Shown: piece after piece, positions 25,016 to 33,542 of the stretch
How the letters are laid out: every line of letters begins with the position of its first letter
Numbering within the stretch: position 1 is the stretch's first letter
Notes under the pieces: generated by a model
Seen by the model: only the letters and a program-made list of their open reading frames with translations
Databases searched by the model: none
Told to the model about the DNA's origin: nothing
Translations under genes and position numbers: made by a program
NCBI RefSeq assembly: GCF_031450805.1
Contig: NZ_JARTVY010000005.1
Location: forward strand, 186,001-250,000
Direction: 5' to 3'
DNA length: 64,000 bases
DNA from: Caballeronia sp031450805
GTDB taxonomy: Bacteria > Pseudomonadota > Gammaproteobacteria > Burkholderiales > Burkholderiaceae

Positions 25016-25063
25016 CCTCGCGGCCCGACAAAGATGTCCGCCCGAGGACCCGGCACAGAAGCC
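25016..25063 (+). promoter_or_regulatory. Candidate ANTAR antitermination RNA motif (two hexaloop hairpins)
   Basis: Hairpin 1 has an outer stem CCTCG/CGAGG (25016-25020 with 25043-25047) and an inner GAC/GTC stem closing the hexaloop AAAGAT (25030-25035). Hairpin 2 has GGC/GCC closing the hexaloop ACAGAA (25055-25060). Both loops have A at position 1 and G at position 4, the signature bound by ANTAR proteins. Hairpin 2 uses the first bases of the terminator stem, so the two folds exclude each other. The operon encodes an AmiR-like ANTAR protein. The second stem is short, so the fold needs testing. Confidence 0.6.
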
Positions 25064-25101
25064 CCCTGACGAACCGACGGTTCGTCAGGGGGCTTTTTTT
25101 T
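25061..25101 (+). terminator. Leader intrinsic terminator (attenuator) of the amide operon
   Basis: A perfect 15-bp stem pairs 25061-25075 with 25079-25093 around a 3-nt loop, followed by eight T residues. It stands between the promoter and the first gene, so it would stop transcription unless antiterminated. Confidence 0.9.
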
Positions 25102-25147
25102 GTCCGCGTTTTTCCCCTGTTCTAGCGCTCATTTATGGAGAACCCGC

Positions 25148-26380
25148 ATGTTGATGAAGCCGTCGGGCTGGATGCGTCTCGCCTTTACCGCAGGACTTGC
25201 CCTCACATCGCTTGCATCGAGCGCCGCCGATCCGGTAAAGATCGGCCTGCTGGAAGATGCCTCGGGAAACTTCGCACTGGCGACCATCCCGAAGATTCAC
25301 GCCACGCAGCTCGCAGTCGATGAGATCAACGCGAAGGGCGGCATCCTCGGACGTCCGGTCTCGCTGATTGCCTACGACACGCAGTCCGACAACACCAAGT
25401 TCCAGGAACTCGCGCGGCGTCTGGTTCAGACCGACAAGCCCGATGTGATCTTCGGGGCGTTCTCCAGCGCATCGCGCGAGGCGATACGGCCCATCATGGA
25501 TCGCGCGCATCAGCTCTACTGGTACGACAACCAGTACGAAGGCGGCGTGTGCGACACCAACACCTTCGTCACGGGCGCCGTCCCCGAGCAGCAATTCTCG
25601 ACCCTCATTCCCTGGATGATGCAGAAGTACGGCAAGAAGGTGTACACCATTGCCGCCGACTACAACTTCGGGCAGATCTCGGCTGAATGGGTGCGCAATA
25701 TCGTCAAGGAGAACGGCGGCACGATGGTCGGCGAGGAATTCATTCCGCTGTCCGTATCGCAGTTCGGGCAGACGATCCAGAACATCCAGAAGGCGAAGCC
25801 CGACTTCGTCGTGACGCTGCTGGTCGGCGCGAATCAGGCGTCGTACTACGAACAGCAGGCTTCATCGCATCTGAATCTGCCGATGGCAAGCTCGGTGAAC
25901 GTCGGTCAGGCGTATGAACACAAGCGCTTCAAACCGCCTGCGCTGAAGGACATGTACGTCACAGCGAACTACGTGGAGGAAGTCGATTCGCCCGCCAGCA
26001 ACGACTTCAAGAAGCGCTTCCACGCGAAGTTCCCGAATGAGCCGTACATCAATCAGGAAGCCGCGAACGCTTACGACGCCATCTATCTCTACAAGGCCGC
26101 CGTCGAAAAAGCGAAGACGACGAATCAGGAAGCAGTGCGCAAGGCGCTTGAAACCGGCATCTGCACAGAAGGCGCGCAAGGCAAGGTCTGCATCGATCCG
26201 AAAAGCCATCATGCGAGCCATACCATCTATCTGGTGCGCGTGAAGGACGATCACTCCGTCGAGATCCCGAAGGTCTGGGAAAACGTGCAGCCGTACTGGC
26301 TCGGCAAGGTGGGCTGCGATCTGCCCAACAAGCCGGATCATCGTCAGTACACGCCGTCGAACCTGCCCAAGAAGTCCTGA
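25148..26380 (+). CDS. Amide/urea ABC transporter, periplasmic binding protein (FmdD/UrtA type)
   Basis: A 410-aa secreted protein with a signal peptide (MRLAFTAGLALTSLASSAA). The type I periplasmic-binding fold starts KIGLLEDASGNFALATIPKI and shows IFGAFSSASREAIRPIMDRA and LYWYDNQYEGGVCDTN, typical of urea and short-chain amide receptors. ATG 25148 has GGAG seven bases upstream. It is the first gene of the operon, behind the attenuator. It should capture short-chain amides or urea for the permeases encoded next; amide is favoured because formamidase and amiC/amiR follow. Confidence 0.88.
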   Translation: MLMKPSGWMRLAFTAGLALTSLASSAADPVKIGLLEDASGNFALATIPKIHATQLAVDEINAKGGILGRPVSLIAYDTQSDNTKFQELARRLVQTDKPDVIFGAFSSASREAIRPIMDRAHQLYWYDNQYEGGVCDTNTFVTGAVPEQQFSTLIPWMMQKYGKKVYTIAADYNFGQISAEWVRNIVKENGGTMVGEEFIPLSVSQFGQTIQNIQKAKPDFVVTLLVGANQASYYEQQASSHLNLPMASSVNVGQAYEHKRFKPPALKDMYVTANYVEEVDSPASNDFKKRFHAKFPNEPYINQEAANAYDAIYLYKAAVEKAKTTNQEAVRKALETGICTEGAQGKVCIDPKSHHASHTIYLVRVKDDHSVEIPKVWENVQPYWLGKVGCDLPNKPDHRQYTPSNLPKKS

Positions 26381-26445
26381 TCCGGGCGGACGCGCGCGCG
26401 CCGAACACGGCGAACGCGCGTTCGCCTTCTGAACGTGGAGCATGC

Positions 26446-27315
26446 ATGGCCACCTTTTCGGTTCTCTATTCGCTCGTCTATCAGTTCGGCGACAGCTTCG
26501 CCTATCTGGTCCTTGCGGCGCTCGGTCTCGCGGTGATCTTCGGCATGATGGGCGTCATCAATCTCGCGCATGGCGAGTTCATCATGTGCGGCGCGTATGT
26601 GACGATCCTCGCGGCCAAGCGCGGCGTGCCGCTTCCTCTTGCGATGCTGCTCGGCGCGCTTGCGGCGGCGATCGCGGGCGTGGTCATCGAGCGGCTCGTC
26701 ATTCGTCACCTGTACGATCGCTTGTTCGATTCGGTCGTGGCGACGTGGGCAATCAGCCTCATCGTGCAGCAGACGATGCTGCTCGTCGCCGGTCCTTCGA
26801 TAGAAGGCATCGGCACGCCGTTCGGATCGTTCTCGCTCGGCGATTATTCGTTCTCCACATATCGTGCGCTGCTGCCGGCTATCGCGCTCGCCATCCTCTT
26901 CGGCCTCTATCTGCTGTTCTTCAAGACGAATTACGGCGTCTGCGCCCGCGCCACGATTCAGAACGCCAACATCGCGCAATGTCTCGGCCTGCGCACGGAC
27001 CGGCTCTATACGCTGACGTTCGCGCTCGGCGCGGGGCTCGCCGGGCTGACCGGCGCGCTCTATGCGCCGACCATGACCGCGGTGCCGACGATGGGCAGCA
27101 ACTTCATCGTGCAGGCGTTCGTGTCGGTAGTGGTCGGTGGTGCGAACGTGATTGCGGGAACCACGCCCGCAGCCGCGGTGCTCGCCGTCATCCAGACCGC
27201 GCTCACGGCGTCGTATGGTCAGCTGTTCGGGCAGATCGGCTTGCTCGTGACGGTCATCGTCGTGATCCGGCTGATGCCGCAAGGTCTCGGCAATCTCTTT
27301 TCCCGCTCGCGCTAG
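26446..27315 (+). CDS. Amide/urea ABC transporter permease (UrtB/LivH type)
   Basis: A 289-aa inner-membrane protein with about eight helices. LivH/UrtB marks are VIFGMMGVINLAHGEFIMCGAYV and GLRTDRLYTLTFALGAGLAGLTGALYAP, ending in LMPQGLGNLFSRSR. It pairs with the UrtC-type permease encoded 9 bases downstream to form the membrane channel. It follows the binding-protein gene by 65 bases. Confidence 0.9.
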   Translation: MATFSVLYSLVYQFGDSFAYLVLAALGLAVIFGMMGVINLAHGEFIMCGAYVTILAAKRGVPLPLAMLLGALAAAIAGVVIERLVIRHLYDRLFDSVVATWAISLIVQQTMLLVAGPSIEGIGTPFGSFSLGDYSFSTYRALLPAIALAILFGLYLLFFKTNYGVCARATIQNANIAQCLGLRTDRLYTLTFALGAGLAGLTGALYAPTMTAVPTMGSNFIVQAFVSVVVGGANVIAGTTPAAAVLAVIQTALTASYGQLFGQIGLLVTVIVVIRLMPQGLGNLFSRSR

Positions 27316-27324
27316 GAGGCCGAC

Positions 27325-28407
27325 GTGAAGCAAACGAAAGTGCCTTCGGGGCTGGCCCCGGCCGGCGCCACGACACGCGCGCTGCAGTACGCCCCCTGGC
27401 TCGTGGCCCTCGTTCTGCCGCTCATCGTGGACGCCACCACGAGCGGCAACCTCGCGTACTGCCTGTTGTGGGCGTTCGGTGCGGTCGGCCTCGCCGCGAT
27501 GTGGGGCTACGGCGGCATCCTGTCCTTCGGGCAGACCGCCTTCTTCGGCCTGGCGGGTTACAGCTACGGCATCTTCACGCTCAATTACGGCGATGCGTGG
27601 TTCGACTCATGGCTGGGTCTCGGCGCGGGGCTGGCGGTGAGCGTCGTCGTCGCGGCGCTGATCGGCTACATGATTTTCTATGGCCGCATCAAGGGCGTGT
27701 TCATCGGCATCGTCACGCTCTCGGTGACGCTCGTGCTCGAAACCTTCATGTCGCAGACGGCCGGTCCGCAATGGGCGATCGGCGAAGCGCGGCTGAACGG
27801 CTACAACGGCATGGGCGGCATGCCGCCGCTGACGATTCCCTGGCCCGGCGGGCCGCTTACGCTGGAAAACGCGAGCTTCTACTACCTCGTGCTGATCCTG
27901 CTGCTCGTCGTCTATGTCGCGATACGCAGGCTGCTCGACGGCACGTTCGGACTCACGCTTATCGCCATTCGCGAGAATCCGCAGCGCGCGGAGATGCTGG
28001 GCGTCGACATCCGCCGCCATCAGCTTCTCGTCTTCGTGCTCGGGTGCACGCTCGGCGGATTGTCGGGCGCGCTGTACACGATCTGGGGTTCCTACATCAC
28101 GCCATCGACGATGGGCCTCACCTCCGCCGCGATGCCGGTCATCTGGGTCGCGACCTCGGGGCGAAAGAGCATCGGCGGGACCATCGTCGGCACGGCACTG
28201 CTCGTGTGGCTCTCGCAGAACCTCGCGGTGTACGGCAGCCAGTACGCGCTCATTCTGCTCGGCGCGATCCTGCTGATCGTCGTGCTGGCAGCGCCGGAAG
28301 GTCTGCTGCCGTTCGTCACGCGGCATCTGCGGCGTCTGTATCGCCGCGCGGGCCACGATACGGGCCGCGGCGGTGCATGTCTCAAACGAGAGGAGGGCAA
28401 GTCATGA
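27325..28407 (+). CDS. Amide/urea ABC transporter permease (UrtC/LivM type)
   Basis: A 360-aa inner-membrane permease with about nine helices. LivM/UrtC marks are GYGGILSFGQTAFFGLAGYSYG, GVFIGIVTLSVTLVLETF and AIRENPQRAEMLGVDIRRHQL, the cytoplasmic loop that contacts the ATPase. The stop overlaps the start of the ATPase gene by four bases, indicating translational coupling. Confidence 0.9.
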   Translation: MKQTKVPSGLAPAGATTRALQYAPWLVALVLPLIVDATTSGNLAYCLLWAFGAVGLAAMWGYGGILSFGQTAFFGLAGYSYGIFTLNYGDAWFDSWLGLGAGLAVSVVVAALIGYMIFYGRIKGVFIGIVTLSVTLVLETFMSQTAGPQWAIGEARLNGYNGMGGMPPLTIPWPGGPLTLENASFYYLVLILLLVVYVAIRRLLDGTFGLTLIAIRENPQRAEMLGVDIRRHQLLVFVLGCTLGGLSGALYTIWGSYITPSTMGLTSAAMPVIWVATSGRKSIGGTIVGTALLVWLSQNLAVYGSQYALILLGAILLIVVLAAPEGLLPFVTRHLRRLYRRAGHDTGRGGACLKREEGKS

Positions 28408-29114
28408 CCACGCTGCTGGAAACGCGCGGACTCAAGAAGCACTTCGGCGGCGCCCACGTCATCAACGGCATCGACTTCAGTATCGATGCAGGCGAGATTC
28501 GCTGCGTGATCGGGCCCAACGGTGCGGGCAAGAGCACGTTCTTCAAGCTCATCACCGGAGAGCATCGGCCGTCGGAAGGCAGCGTGATGTTTCTCGGCCA
28601 GGACATGAGCCATGTGCTGCCGCATGAACGCATCCGCATGGGCATGAGCATCAAGTTTCAGATTCCGGGCGTGTTTCCCGATCTGACCGTGCGCCAGCAT
28701 CTGCAGTTGTCGCTGCATCGTGCGAAAGACGATCGGCCTGAAAGTCTCGACGAGCTGTTGCAACGCTTCATGCTGGAGAACGAGGAACACGTGCTCGCGC
28801 GCAACCTGTCACACGGCAAGAAGCAATGGCTCGAGATCGCGATGGCCGTGTCGCTGCGTCCGAAGCTGCTGTTTCTCGATGAACCCGTGGCGGGCATGTC
28901 CGTCGAGGAAACGCACGCGACCGGCGAGCTCATCAAGCGTCTTTCGGCGGCCGGTCTCACGATGATGGTCGTCGAGCACGACATGACCTTCGTCAAGCAG
29001 ATCGCCTCGCGCGTGACGGTTCTGCACGGCGGAAGCCTGCTTGCCGACGGTCCGCTCGACGACATCCTCGCACGCGACGATGTCGCGGAAGTCTATTTGG
29101 GGAAGAAGAAATGA
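28404..29114 (+). CDS. Amide/urea ABC transporter ATP-binding protein (UrtD/LivG type)
   Basis: A 236-aa cytoplasmic ATPase. Walker A is GPNGAGKST, the signature is the UrtD-type LSHGKKQWLEIAM instead of LSGGQ, and Walker B is LLFLDEPVAGM with the switch His in VVEHDMTF. AGGAGG precedes ATG 28404. It overlaps the UrtC-type gene by four bases and the next ATPase gene by four. Confidence 0.92.
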   Translation: MTTLLETRGLKKHFGGAHVINGIDFSIDAGEIRCVIGPNGAGKSTFFKLITGEHRPSEGSVMFLGQDMSHVLPHERIRMGMSIKFQIPGVFPDLTVRQHLQLSLHRAKDDRPESLDELLQRFMLENEEHVLARNLSHGKKQWLEIAMAVSLRPKLLFLDEPVAGMSVEETHATGELIKRLSAAGLTMMVVEHDMTFVKQIASRVTVLHGGSLLADGPLDDILARDDVAEVYLGKKK

Positions 29115-29818
29115 GCGCGTTGCTTCAGGTGTCGGGCGTGGAAGCGGGGTACGGCGGCGGGCGCGTGCTCAACGGCGTGTCGTTCGGTGTCGGACGCGGC
29201 GAAGTGCTGGCGCTGATCGGACGCAACGGCGTCGGCAAGACGACGCTGATGCGCGCGTTGATCGGTCTGATCGGCCTCGATGCGGGCAGCATCGAACTCG
29301 ATGGCGAATCCATCGGCCACGATAAGCCTTATGCCCGCGCGCAGAAAGGCATGGGCTACGTGCCGCAGGGCCGCGAAGTCTTCGGGGCGCTGACGGTCGC
29401 CGAGAACCTGCAGGTCGGCGCACAGGCGAATCGCGCGCAGGCGGCGCGAATGAAGGACACAGTGGTCGGGTACTTCCCGATTCTGAAGAAGCGCTATCAG
29501 CAGAAAGCGGGAACCATGAGCGGCGGCGAACAGCAACAGCTTGCGATCGCGCGGGCGCTCATCAGCTCGCCGAAGGTGATCCTGCTCGACGAGCCGTCCG
29601 AAGGCATCCAGCCATCCATCGTCGATCTGATCGGTGAAACGCTTCAGCAGATCGCGCGCGAAACAGGGATCGGCGTGGTGCTGGTCGAGCAGGACATGGG
29701 CATGGTCGAGCGCATCGCGACACGCTGCTGCGTGATGGACAAGGGACGGATCGTCGAGACACTGAGTCCCGCGCAACTCGCGGACGAACAACTGATTCGC
29801 CAGTATCTGGCACTGTGA
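29111..29818 (+). CDS. Amide/urea ABC transporter ATP-binding protein (UrtE/LivF type)
   Basis: A 235-aa ATPase. Walker A is GRNGVGKTT, the signature MSGGEQQQLAIARAL and Walker B VILLDEPSEGIQPS; the UrtE-like GVGKTT and SEGIQPS are characteristic. With the previous ATPase it forms the heterodimer powering uptake. The gene is the fifth of the transporter set and lies 13 bases before fmdA. Confidence 0.92.
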   Translation: MSALLQVSGVEAGYGGGRVLNGVSFGVGRGEVLALIGRNGVGKTTLMRALIGLIGLDAGSIELDGESIGHDKPYARAQKGMGYVPQGREVFGALTVAENLQVGAQANRAQAARMKDTVVGYFPILKKRYQQKAGTMSGGEQQQLAIARALISSPKVILLDEPSEGIQPSIVDLIGETLQQIARETGIGVVLVEQDMGMVERIATRCCVMDKGRIVETLSPAQLADEQLIRQYLAL

Positions 29819-29831
29819 CGGAGAGCGAAAC

Positions 29832-30818
29832 ATGAAATGGCTTGAGGACTCGATCATGATGAAGCGTGGCGTCGGCGCTGATCGTGAACCGGTGGAACAC
29901 CACCTGACCGAGGAGATGCAAAAGACCTATCACTACACCATCGGGCCGTACTCGCAGCCGGTGCTGCACGTGAAGCCCGGCGATCGCGTCGTGGTCGAAA
30001 CACGCGATGCGTTCGAAGGCAAGATCAAGGAGGAGACGGACAAGCCGTCCGAAGTGCTGCAGGTGCCGTTCCTCAATCCGCAGAACGGGCCGATCATGAT
30101 CGAAGGCGCGGAAAAGGGCGATGTGGTCGCCGTGTACATCGAAAAGATGGCGCCGCGCGGTGACGATCCCCACGGCTTCTGCTGCATGATCCCGAACTTC
30201 GGCGGACTGACCGGCACGGACTACACCGCGTTGCTGAACGAGCCGCTTCCGGAAGTGGTGCGCAAGATAAAGATCGACGAAGAGAACGTGTACTGGAGCA
30301 AGCGCAACACGCTGCCGTACAAGCCGCATATCGGCACGCTGAGTCTTTCGCCCGAGATCGATTCGATCAACTCGCTCACGCCCGACAATCACGGCGGCAA
30401 CATGGACGTGCCCGACATGGGGCCCGGCAGCATCACGTATCTGCCGGTGCGCTCGCCGGGCGGACGGCTTTTCATCGGCGATGCCCACGCCTGTCAGGGC
30501 GACGGCGAAGTCTGCGGCACGGCGGTCGAATATCAGAGCACGACGACCGTACGCGTCGACCTCATCAAGAAGTGGCAGATCGACTGGCCGCGCCTCGAGA
30601 ACGAGGATGCGCTGATGAGCATCGGCAGCGCCCGGCCGCTGGAAGACGCGACGCGCATCGCCTATCGCGAACTCGTGCTCTGGATGGCCGCGGAGTACGG
30701 TTTCGACAAGTGGGACGCGTACATGATGCTGAGCCAGGTCGGCAAGGTTCGACTCGGCAATTTTGTCGATCCAAAATACACGGTGGGCGCGATGGTCGCC
30801 AAGCACTATTTGAAGTAA
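29832..30818 (+). CDS. fmdA: Formamidase/acetamidase
   Basis: FmdA hydrolyses formamide or acetamide to the acid and ammonia; it is a zinc-associated enzyme unrelated to nitrilase-type AmiE. The 328-aa protein has HVKPGDRVVVETRDAFEG, QNGPIMIEGAEKGDVVAVYI, the NHGGNMD-containing stretch and the FIGDAHACQGDGEVCGTAVE signature. A start two codons into MMKRGV (29856 or so) is possible, but ATG 29832 has a GGAGAG site. Together with the transporter it would supply nitrogen (and carbon) from short amides. Confidence 0.9.
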   Translation: MKWLEDSIMMKRGVGADREPVEHHLTEEMQKTYHYTIGPYSQPVLHVKPGDRVVVETRDAFEGKIKEETDKPSEVLQVPFLNPQNGPIMIEGAEKGDVVAVYIEKMAPRGDDPHGFCCMIPNFGGLTGTDYTALLNEPLPEVVRKIKIDEENVYWSKRNTLPYKPHIGTLSLSPEIDSINSLTPDNHGGNMDVPDMGPGSITYLPVRSPGGRLFIGDAHACQGDGEVCGTAVEYQSTTTVRVDLIKKWQIDWPRLENEDALMSIGSARPLEDATRIAYRELVLWMAAEYGFDKWDAYMMLSQVGKVRLGNFVDPKYTVGAMVAKHYLK

Positions 30819-30854
30819 CGGGTCAGGCCGAAGCATCCCAGGCAGTAGCTGCAA

Positions 30855-30878
30855 CGCGCGGAGCGTCCGTTCCGCGCG
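30855..30878 (+). terminator. Hairpin between fmdA and the amiC-like gene
   Basis: CGCGCGGA (30855-30862) pairs perfectly with TCCGCGCG (30871-30878) around an 8-nt loop. There is no T-run. It may protect the 3' end of the fmdA message or lower expression of the downstream regulators. Confidence 0.45.
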
Positions 30879-30899
30879 CATTCCAGAGCGTGTGACGAA

Positions 30900-32054
30900 A
30901 TGGCTTTGTCCGATCCCATCCGAGTGGGCCTGCTGTGCTCGACGAGCGGCTCGACCGCGTTGCTCGAGCAGTCTCAATGGCGCGGTGCGCGCCTCGCCGT
31001 CGAAGAGATCAATGCGCGCGGCGGCATTGGCGGGCGCGAACTCGTCGCCCTTCACTACGATCCCGCGTCCGACCCGGCTGCGTTCCGCGAACTCGCGGAG
31101 CGGCTGATCGTCAAGGACGGCGTCAACACCATCTTCGGCGGCTACACGTCGACCAGCCGCAAGGCGATGTTGCCCGTCGTCGAAAAGCACAACCGGCTTC
31201 TGATCTACGCGCAGATGTACGAGGGTTTCGAGTACTCGGACAACATCATCTACAGCGGGGCGTCGCCGAATCAGAACGGCGTGCAACTCGCGGACTTCAT
31301 GACCGAGACTTTCGGCGCGCGCGTGTACTTCGTCGGTTCGAGTTACGTCTATCCGTACGAATGCAACCGCACCATGCAGGAGCTGCTGCTACAGCATCCG
31401 GAAGGCGCGATTCTCGGCGAACGCTATCTGTCGCTCGACGCCACGCGCGAGCAGTTCGAACAGGTCGTCGCGGACATCCGCCGCAAGTCGCCTGACTGGA
31501 TTTTCAGCACGGTCATCGGTGCGACGGTGCCTTATCTTTACGATGCCTACGCGCACGCGGACTTCGATCCGTCGCGCATGCCGATCGGCAGCCTCAATAC
31601 ATCGGAGACCGAAATTCACGCGATGCAGCCCGGCATCGCGGCAGGGCACTACACGGCGGCGCCTTATTTTCAGAGCGTCGACACGGAAGAGAATCGCCGC
31701 GCGGTGGCGCATCACCAGTCGCGCTACGGCTCCGACACCCCGACGGACGTGAACTGGGAAGCCGCGTACTATCAGATGCACATGTTCGCGGAAGCGTGCG
31801 CGCGGGCAGGGTCCGACGAGATCGACGTCATCATGCCGCATCTGCTCGGCTCGGAATATGCCGCGCCGCAGGGCAGGGTACGCATCGATCCGGTCAATCA
31901 TCACATGGCGCTCTTTCCGCGCATCGGCCGCGCCAATGCCGACGGCCAGTTCACCATCCTGCGCGAATCGAAGTTCGCTGTCGGCCCCGATCCATACATG
32001 ACGCATCAGACGCTCGGGGACTGGGTCACGAAGTTGAGCACGCGAGAGTACTGA
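30900..32054 (+). CDS. amiC: AmiC-like cytoplasmic amide sensor (negative regulator)
   Basis: A 384-aa type I binding-protein fold with no signal peptide: it starts MALSDPIRVGLLCSTSGSTA directly at the first strand. Size and layout match Pseudomonas AmiC (about 385 aa), which holds AmiR inactive until an amide binds. Marks are RGGIGGRELVALHYDPASD, IFGGYTSTSRKAMLPVVEKHN and LLIYAQMYEGFEYSDN, clearly related to the operon's own transporter receptor. It sits one base before the ANTAR gene. Recruitment of a transport receptor to a sensor role is the accepted origin of AmiC. Confidence 0.85.
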   Translation: MALSDPIRVGLLCSTSGSTALLEQSQWRGARLAVEEINARGGIGGRELVALHYDPASDPAAFRELAERLIVKDGVNTIFGGYTSTSRKAMLPVVEKHNRLLIYAQMYEGFEYSDNIIYSGASPNQNGVQLADFMTETFGARVYFVGSSYVYPYECNRTMQELLLQHPEGAILGERYLSLDATREQFEQVVADIRRKSPDWIFSTVIGATVPYLYDAYAHADFDPSRMPIGSLNTSETEIHAMQPGIAAGHYTAAPYFQSVDTEENRRAVAHHQSRYGSDTPTDVNWEAAYYQMHMFAEACARAGSDEIDVIMPHLLGSEYAAPQGRVRIDPVNHHMALFPRIGRANADGQFTILRESKFAVGPDPYMTHQTLGDWVTKLSTREY

Positions 32055-32055
32055 C

Positions 32056-32706
32056 GTGAGCGCGCGAATGGACAGAAGCCAGCGAAGCCTGACCGGTTCG
32101 ATTCTCGAGCGCAATGCGCGCGTCGTCGTGTTTCATCCGGACGACGATGACGGGCTGACGCTTACGAACCATCTCCGGCGCATGGGTTTTCAGGTCGAGC
32201 GGTGCTGGCCGCCCACGGACACGCTGCCCGAGAAGACGGATCTGGTGTTTCGCGCGTTGCTCCCGGAAGAGCGCGCGCCGAAAGGCGAGTGGGGCGGGCC
32301 GGATGCGCCGCCTGTCATCTGCGTGGTGGCGTATGAGAATCCGACCTTCATCGATCAGGCGATCAAGATGGGATCGGACGGCATCGTCACGACGCCGATC
32401 CGTGCCTCCGGCCTGCTGTCCACCGTCGTGATCGCGCTGCATCACGCGAAGCGCGCGCGTCAGTATGCGCAACGGATCGCGAAGCTCGAACAGAAACTGC
32501 TCGACAGCCGGCATCTGCAGGAAGCCAAGAACATCTTGATGACCATGCATCGCGTGAGCGAACGCGAGGCTTACGACATGCTGCGCGCGCAGGCGATGGA
32601 AAAGCGCGTGACCATCGACGACATCTGCCATTCCGTCATTCAGGCGGGGGAAGTACTGCAGATTGCGCGCGGCATGGCGTCGGAGGACGGGCGCGAGCGG
32701 GAATGA
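32056..32706 (+). CDS. amiR: AmiR-like ANTAR transcription antiterminator
   Basis: A 216-aa protein from GTG 32056 (or ATG 32068). The N-terminal ~130 residues form a pseudo-receiver (ARVVVFHPDDDDGLTLTNHL, then VAYENPTFIDQAIKMGSDGIV). A coiled coil follows (RARQYAQRIAKLEQKLLDSR), then the C-terminal ANTAR domain with NILMTMHRVSEREAYDMLRA and ITIDDICHSVI-like segments that bind RNA hexaloops. It should antiterminate at the 25061-25101 attenuator when AmiC releases it. Lying at the 3' side of the operon it regulates, it would give positive feedback. Confidence 0.88.
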   Translation: MSARMDRSQRSLTGSILERNARVVVFHPDDDDGLTLTNHLRRMGFQVERCWPPTDTLPEKTDLVFRALLPEERAPKGEWGGPDAPPVICVVAYENPTFIDQAIKMGSDGIVTTPIRASGLLSTVVIALHHAKRARQYAQRIAKLEQKLLDSRHLQEAKNILMTMHRVSEREAYDMLRAQAMEKRVTIDDICHSVIQAGEVLQIARGMASEDGRERE

Positions 32707-32748
32707 GCGCCGTCGTAGCGTCATTTCATCGACAAAGGAGCGACGAAG

Positions 32749-33513
32749 ATGGACCTGCAACTGAAGGGCTTGAAAGCGATCGTGACCGGCGGAACCAAAG
32801 GCATCGGTCTCGCGATCGCACGCACGCTTGCTTCCGAGGGCGCTGAAGTCGCTATCTGCGCACGTGATCAGGCGAGCGTCGAAGCGACTGCGAATGCGCT
32901 GACCGAACTGAGCGGCGCGCGCGCGTCGGGGGCGGCCGTCGATGTCTCGGATGGCGACGCGCTGAAGGCGTGGGTCGGGCGCGTCGGTTCGGAGTGGGGC
33001 GGGCTGGACATCGTCGTGGCCAACGTGAGCGCGCTTGCCATCGGCAACGACATCGAATCGTGGCGCAAGGAGTTCGAAACCGATCTGCTCGGCACCGTCA
33101 ATCTCGTGGATGCCGCCATGCCCTATCTCACGGCGAGCCAGGCGGCATCGATCGTCGCCATCTCGAGCGTGTCGGGCCGCGAGATCGACTTCGCGGCCGG
33201 GCCATATGGCGTCTTCAAGGCCGCGCTCGTGCATTACATGCAGGGGCTCGCGAATCAACTGGCGTCGAAGGGAATTCGCGCGAACACGGTATCGCCGGGC
33301 AACGTGTACTTCGAAGGCGGCGTGTGGGACTGGATCGAGCACAACGATCCGGCGCTTTTCGAACGGGCGCTGGCGCTGAACCCGACCGGCCGCATGGCCA
33401 GGCCGCAGGAGATCGCCAATGCGGTCGCATTCGTCGCGAGTCCGGCGGCGAGCTTCGTGAGCGGCGCGAACATCGTCGTCGACGGTGCGCTCACGCGCGG
33501 CGTTCAGCTCTGA
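32749..33513 (+). CDS. Short-chain dehydrogenase/reductase
   Basis: A 254-aa classical SDR. The NAD(P)-binding motif is VTGGTKGIGLAIA (residues 11-23), the structural motif appears as VANVSA in place of NNAG, and the catalytic triad is Ser in AISSVSG with Tyr/Lys in GPYGVFKAAL. AAAGGAG precedes ATG 32749. It follows amiR by 42 bases and may belong to the same transcript. The substrate is unknown; a hydroxy- or oxo-acid made after amide hydrolysis is only a guess. Confidence 0.88.
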   Translation: MDLQLKGLKAIVTGGTKGIGLAIARTLASEGAEVAICARDQASVEATANALTELSGARASGAAVDVSDGDALKAWVGRVGSEWGGLDIVVANVSALAIGNDIESWRKEFETDLLGTVNLVDAAMPYLTASQAASIVAISSVSGREIDFAAGPYGVFKAALVHYMQGLANQLASKGIRANTVSPGNVYFEGGVWDWIEHNDPALFERALALNPTGRMARPQEIANAVAFVASPAASFVSGANIVVDGALTRGVQL

Positions 33514-33542
33514 AGAACGAATCAACTCAACGGGGGCATCGA

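Noticed and set aside
25016..25101. Guanidine (ykkC-type) riboswitch
   Set aside because: The urea/amide transporter context raised the idea, but neither the class I conserved core nor paired ACGR loops are present; the ANTAR reading fits the loops and the encoded AmiR better.
26442..28403. Long open frame on the plus strand joined in frame to the UrtD-type ATPase
   Set aside because: It is the third-frame shadow of the two permease genes; only the part from 28404 encodes the ATPase. No fusion.
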